Source: Mesolinea sp964536465 (GTDB taxonomy: Bacteria > Chloroflexota > Anaerolineae > Anaerolineales > Anaerolineaceae). Taken from it: a DNA stretch of 7,269 nt. Location of the stretch: assembly GCA_964536465.1 (NCBI GenBank), contig CAZHXQ010000087.1, positions 1 to 7,269 on the forward strand, in the 5' to 3' direction. Of the stretch, positions 5,224 to 7,269 are shown piece after piece. How positions within the stretch are numbered: position 1 is the first letter of the stretch; every line of letters starts with the position of its first letter. The translations under genes and the position numbers were made by a program. The notes beneath the pieces were generated by a model that searched no databases, was not told the DNA's origin, and saw only the letters and a list, made by a program, of their open reading frames with translations.

Positions 5224-5967
5224 TTAAATCTTTTCAAGCACCCAAAAATGTGACAGCCCAAACCTCTGCAGCGGGGTCTTTTCGAACGCCTGCAGCACTG
5301 ACCTCAAGAGCTTGCCCAAACGCGGTTTGCGCTCGATGATATTGTCATAGGCTCCAAAGACAGTGCGCCGCTGGATAAGTTTGACAGGCAATCCAGCAAA
5401 AAGTTTCGATAGATCCGCTCGGGTATAGACCTCCACATGGGGCGCTAACTTGTCTCGCAAGCGCCTCGGCAGCCAGTTGATCAGCGGGGTGTTGCCAAAG
5501 TGGTATTTGCCCTTCCAATAATGTCCATGGGTCTCAAAGGGATATCCTCGGTTTGGGCAAAACAAGACGATACGCCCACCTGGCTTCAACACTCTGACCA
5601 TCTCACGCACAGCCATCTGGTCGTCCTGGACGTGTTCCAGCACCTCATGGCTGAAAACCAGGTCGAAGCTATCCGAAAGCAGCGGCACAGATTCGCCTGC
5701 CGCACAAAATACATTCGGACTGTACTGCCTGCTCTCCTGCACACGTGGCAATTCAATGTCCAACCCTGCCGCCATACCCGATAAAGGAGCCAGCCGGGAT
5801 AAATACGTCCCGATCCCACTGCCATCCACCAGAACTCTGCCCCCCAGGCGTTCTCCCGCCGCCTCCCGCAGCATGTCGAAACGTCTCTCTTGCCCCGCCC
5901 TCCAGACGTGCGATGGCTCGCCGCGCTGGGCGGCTTTGTCTAAATCTAGTGGGATTATTTTGGACAT
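5224..5967 (-). CDS. class I SAM-dependent methyltransferase (Methyltransf_11/23 type)
   Basis: A 247-residue cytoplasmic enzyme with the Rossmann-type SAM-binding fold. Motif I is VLVDGSGIGTYLSRLA (45-60), the acidic residue binding the SAM ribose is D70 in AGLDIE, the post-II region is FDLVFSHEVLEHVQDD (101-116), and motif III is VLKPGGRIVLFCPNRG (126-141). Such sequences resemble UbiE/BioC-like and polysaccharide- or lipid-modifying methyltransferases; the substrate cannot be read from the sequence. The stretch YPFETHGHYWKGKYHFG (142-158), rich in His and aromatic residues, probably belongs to the substrate region. ATG 5967 has only a weak GGA close to the start. It lies 44 nt after the reductase stop with no promoter seen between, so it is probably translated from the reductase transcript. 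A functional tie to the reductase is not obvious. Confidence 0.9.
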   Translation of the reverse strand: MSKIIPLDLDKAAQRGEPSHVWRAGQERRFDMLREAAGERLGGRVLVDGSGIGTYLSRLAPLSGMAAGLDIELPRVQESRQYSPNVFCAAGESVPLLSDSFDLVFSHEVLEHVQDDQMAVREMVRVLKPGGRIVLFCPNRGYPFETHGHYWKGKYHFGNTPLINWLPRRLRDKLAPHVEVYTRADLSKLFAGLPVKLIQRRTVFGAYDNIIERKPRLGKLLRSVLQAFEKTPLQRFGLSHFWVLEKI

Positions 5968-6011
5968 GATCCAATTTTACTCGTTTTAACAGGGGAAGCG
6001 TCGACCCTGCC

Positions 6012-6977
6012 TTACTTGCCCCAATCCTGTCGCGTCTTGCTCCTGCCGCTCAACCATTTCTCTGCGGCGATGGCCGCGATCGCGCCGTCTCCCGCAGCGA
6101 TGATCGCCTGCTTCACGTGCGTACAGGTCACATCCCCGATGGCATACACGCCGGCGATACTGGTTTGGTATTCGCTGTCTACCTGCAGACAGCCCTCGGG
6201 TGTGCTTGCCAGCTGTCCCTGTAAAAAGTCGGTGATCGGTTTGCCGCCCTGTAAATAGACGAACGCGCCTACCACAGGCAGGGTTTGTTCTCTTTCCGGG
6301 TTCTCTCGCTCCACAAACTTCAGCCCCTCAACCTTGCCTTCACCAAAAATCTCCTTAACCACGCTGCCCATATGCAGAACCAGGTTTTTCGCATCTCCCA
6401 GCATTGCCTTCTCTTCCTGGCTCACGTTAATTTCTTTTCCAGGGACGAAAAAATGAACCGCGCGGGCAAATCTTGTCAGGTAAAGCGCTTCTTCCACCGC
6501 CTCATCACTCTTGCCGATCACCGCCACGTCTTTTTCCTTGAAAAATGCGGCGTCACAAACCGCGCAATACGAAACACCTTTCCCCAGTAATTCTGCTTCA
6601 CCCTTAATCAGGTTGCTGCGTCCCATTGAACCGGTCGCGATGATGACCGCCCGGGTGTCATACACCCCCAGATTGCCGAACACAGTTTTTGGCTCACTGT
6701 TCAGATCAGTCCCGATAGCCTTGTCATTGATAAACTCGGCCCCAAAGCCCACTGCCTGCTTTCGCATGGTTTGCAGCAATTCCGCTCCGTTGACTTCACC
6801 TTCCAGCCCGGGATAATTGGCAATCTTGCTGGTTGTACCCAGCGCCCCCGTGGTCAGACCCTTATCCAAAATAGCCACTTTCAGGTTGGCCCGGGCAGCA
6901 TAAATCGCCGCCGTCGTTCCCGCCGGTCCGCCGCCGATAATGATCGCATCATAAACTTGATTTACATTCTCTGTCAT
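6012..6977 (-). CDS. trxB: thioredoxin-reductase-like flavoprotein lacking typical NADPH motifs
   Basis: A 321-residue protein, the usual length for low-molecular-weight thioredoxin reductases. The FAD site is IIIGGGPAGTTAAIYAAR (12-29), the redox-active dithiol is C138-A-V-C141 in SYCAVCDAAFF, and the second FAD motif is GVYAIGDV (276-283). The second nucleotide-binding site is abnormal: VIGKSDEAVEEA (153-164) replaces the usual GGGDSAxEEA, losing two glycines, and HFFVPGKEI (175-183) replaces the HRRxxxR that binds the NADPH phosphate. Family knowledge: enzymes lacking these motifs include ferredoxin-dependent and other NADPH-independent reductases. The start is ATG 6977, with AGAGGT 5 nt upstream and the promoter at 7005-7034 just before it; the longer frame back to 7037 would begin upstream of that promoter. 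It is the first gene of a probable operon with the methyltransferase. Fold assignment is firm, electron donor uncertain. Confidence 0.9.
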   Translation of the reverse strand: MTENVNQVYDAIIIGGGPAGTTAAIYAARANLKVAILDKGLTTGALGTTSKIANYPGLEGEVNGAELLQTMRKQAVGFGAEFINDKAIGTDLNSEPKTVFGNLGVYDTRAVIIATGSMGRSNLIKGEAELLGKGVSYCAVCDAAFFKEKDVAVIGKSDEAVEEALYLTRFARAVHFFVPGKEINVSQEEKAMLGDAKNLVLHMGSVVKEIFGEGKVEGLKFVERENPEREQTLPVVGAFVYLQGGKPITDFLQGQLASTPEGCLQVDSEYQTSIAGVYAIGDVTCTHVKQAIIAAGDGAIAAIAAEKWLSGRSKTRQDWGK

Positions 6978-7004
6978 TTCTACCTCTTGTCTTGTGCTGT
7001 TGGT

Positions 7005-7034
7005 AGTATAACCAGAACGAGCCCTTTCCTTCAA
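7005..7034 (-). promoter_or_regulatory. sigma70-type promoter of the reductase-methyltransferase operon
   Basis: Read on the minus strand: -35 TTGAAG (7029-7034), 18-bp spacer, -10 TATACT (7005-7010). The expected start is near 6998, about 20 nt before ATG 6977. This supports the shorter reductase start. A 6-bp inverted repeat AATAAT/ATTATT (7054-7059, 7068-7073) lies upstream, between the divergent genes, and might be an operator. Confidence 0.55.
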
Positions 7035-7137
7035 CAAAGCTTCTGCAGTGGGGAATAATCTACTAAAATTATTATTGATAGTTTTTTAGAGCACTTGTTG
7101 GCTATAAATGTCTCAACATGTGCTCGTGGACATTGAT

Positions 7138-7269
7138 ATGACCGAAAAGTTTTACCAACAAAGCCTCTCCCAGCGTCTCGAAACCCTCGCTTCTGGCTCA
7201 GATGTTACCCCAGAAGATCTCCAGGCTTATCAAAGAGACGGTGGGCTCGACCTTGAAAGCGCCAACGCA
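7138..7269 (+). CDS. 5' end of an unrecognised gene, cut by the window edge
   Basis: An open frame runs from ATG 7138 to the last base, 44 codons, starting MTEKFYQQSLSQRLETL and rich in polar residues predicted to be helical. I do not recognise a family. An in-frame ATG at 7108, directly after a TAA at 7105-7107, would add ten residues (MSQHVLVDID). ATG 7138 is preferred because GTGGA (7126-7130) lies 7 nt before it, and because 7103-7108 (TATAAA) looks like a -10 box, which would put the transcript start downstream of 7108; no matching -35 was found. The gene is transcribed divergently from the reductase, with about 160 bp between the two starts, so they may share regulation. Confidence 0.55.
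   Translation, partial: MTEKFYQQSLSQRLETLASGSDVTPEDLQAYQRDGGLDLESANA

Noticed and set aside
5745..5989. Overlapping plus- and minus-strand frames around the methyltransferase N-terminus
   Set aside because: Proline- and arginine-rich peptides typical of shadow frames in GC-rich coding DNA; the methyltransferase frame carries the SAM motifs.

Overview
The window is bacterial DNA of intermediate GC with AT-rich intergenic stretches, good Shine-Dalgarno (SD) sequences and recognisable sigma70-type promoters. No ribosomal or other marker gene is present, so taxonomy is a guess. The soluble multi-PAS histidine kinase, the NtrC-like receiver on an OmpR-like output domain, and a thioredoxin reductase lacking NADPH motifs would fit an anaerobic lineage such as Chloroflexota/Anaerolineae. 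That placement is an inference with low confidence.

Layout, left to right. (1) Positions 1-598 hold no convincing complete gene. The left ~140 bases fold into strong hairpins and also carry an unrecognised open frame running in from outside the window. About 230-270 bases before the first gene lies a ladder of 10-11 bp repeats of the type ATGTTTGCAA. (2) Positions 599-979 (+) encode a stand-alone, divergent receiver domain. (3) Convergent to it, on the minus strand, is a two-gene signalling operon: a soluble PAS-rich histidine kinase (1831-4218) followed 14 nt later by its response regulator (1022-1816). The kinase has a strong promoter at 4433-4461 and a ~200-nt leader with alternative hairpins and a 9-codon ORF that has its own SD. 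(4) On the minus strand, an OsmC/Ohr-family protein (4606-4998) has its own TATAAT promoter; its stop codon lies inside an 11-bp perfect hairpin. (5) On the minus strand, a thioredoxin-reductase-like flavoprotein (6012-6977) and a SAM-dependent methyltransferase (5224-5967) are probably co-transcribed from a promoter at 7005-7034. (6) At the right edge, a divergent plus-strand gene begins and is cut off by the window.

How the parts may work together (inference). The kinase and regulator are a cognate pair by architecture and by close spacing. One PAS domain carries a Cys-X10-Cys-X2-Cys motif, and two thiol-redox proteins (OsmC and the reductase) are encoded nearby, so a redox or metal-linked signal is a reasonable hypothesis. 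The phased repeats before the lone receiver gene resemble the tandem direct-repeat sites bound by OmpR/PhoB-type regulators and are candidate targets of the window's own regulator. None of these links is shown by the sequence alone. No CRISPR array, tRNA, rRNA or intact mobile element was seen.
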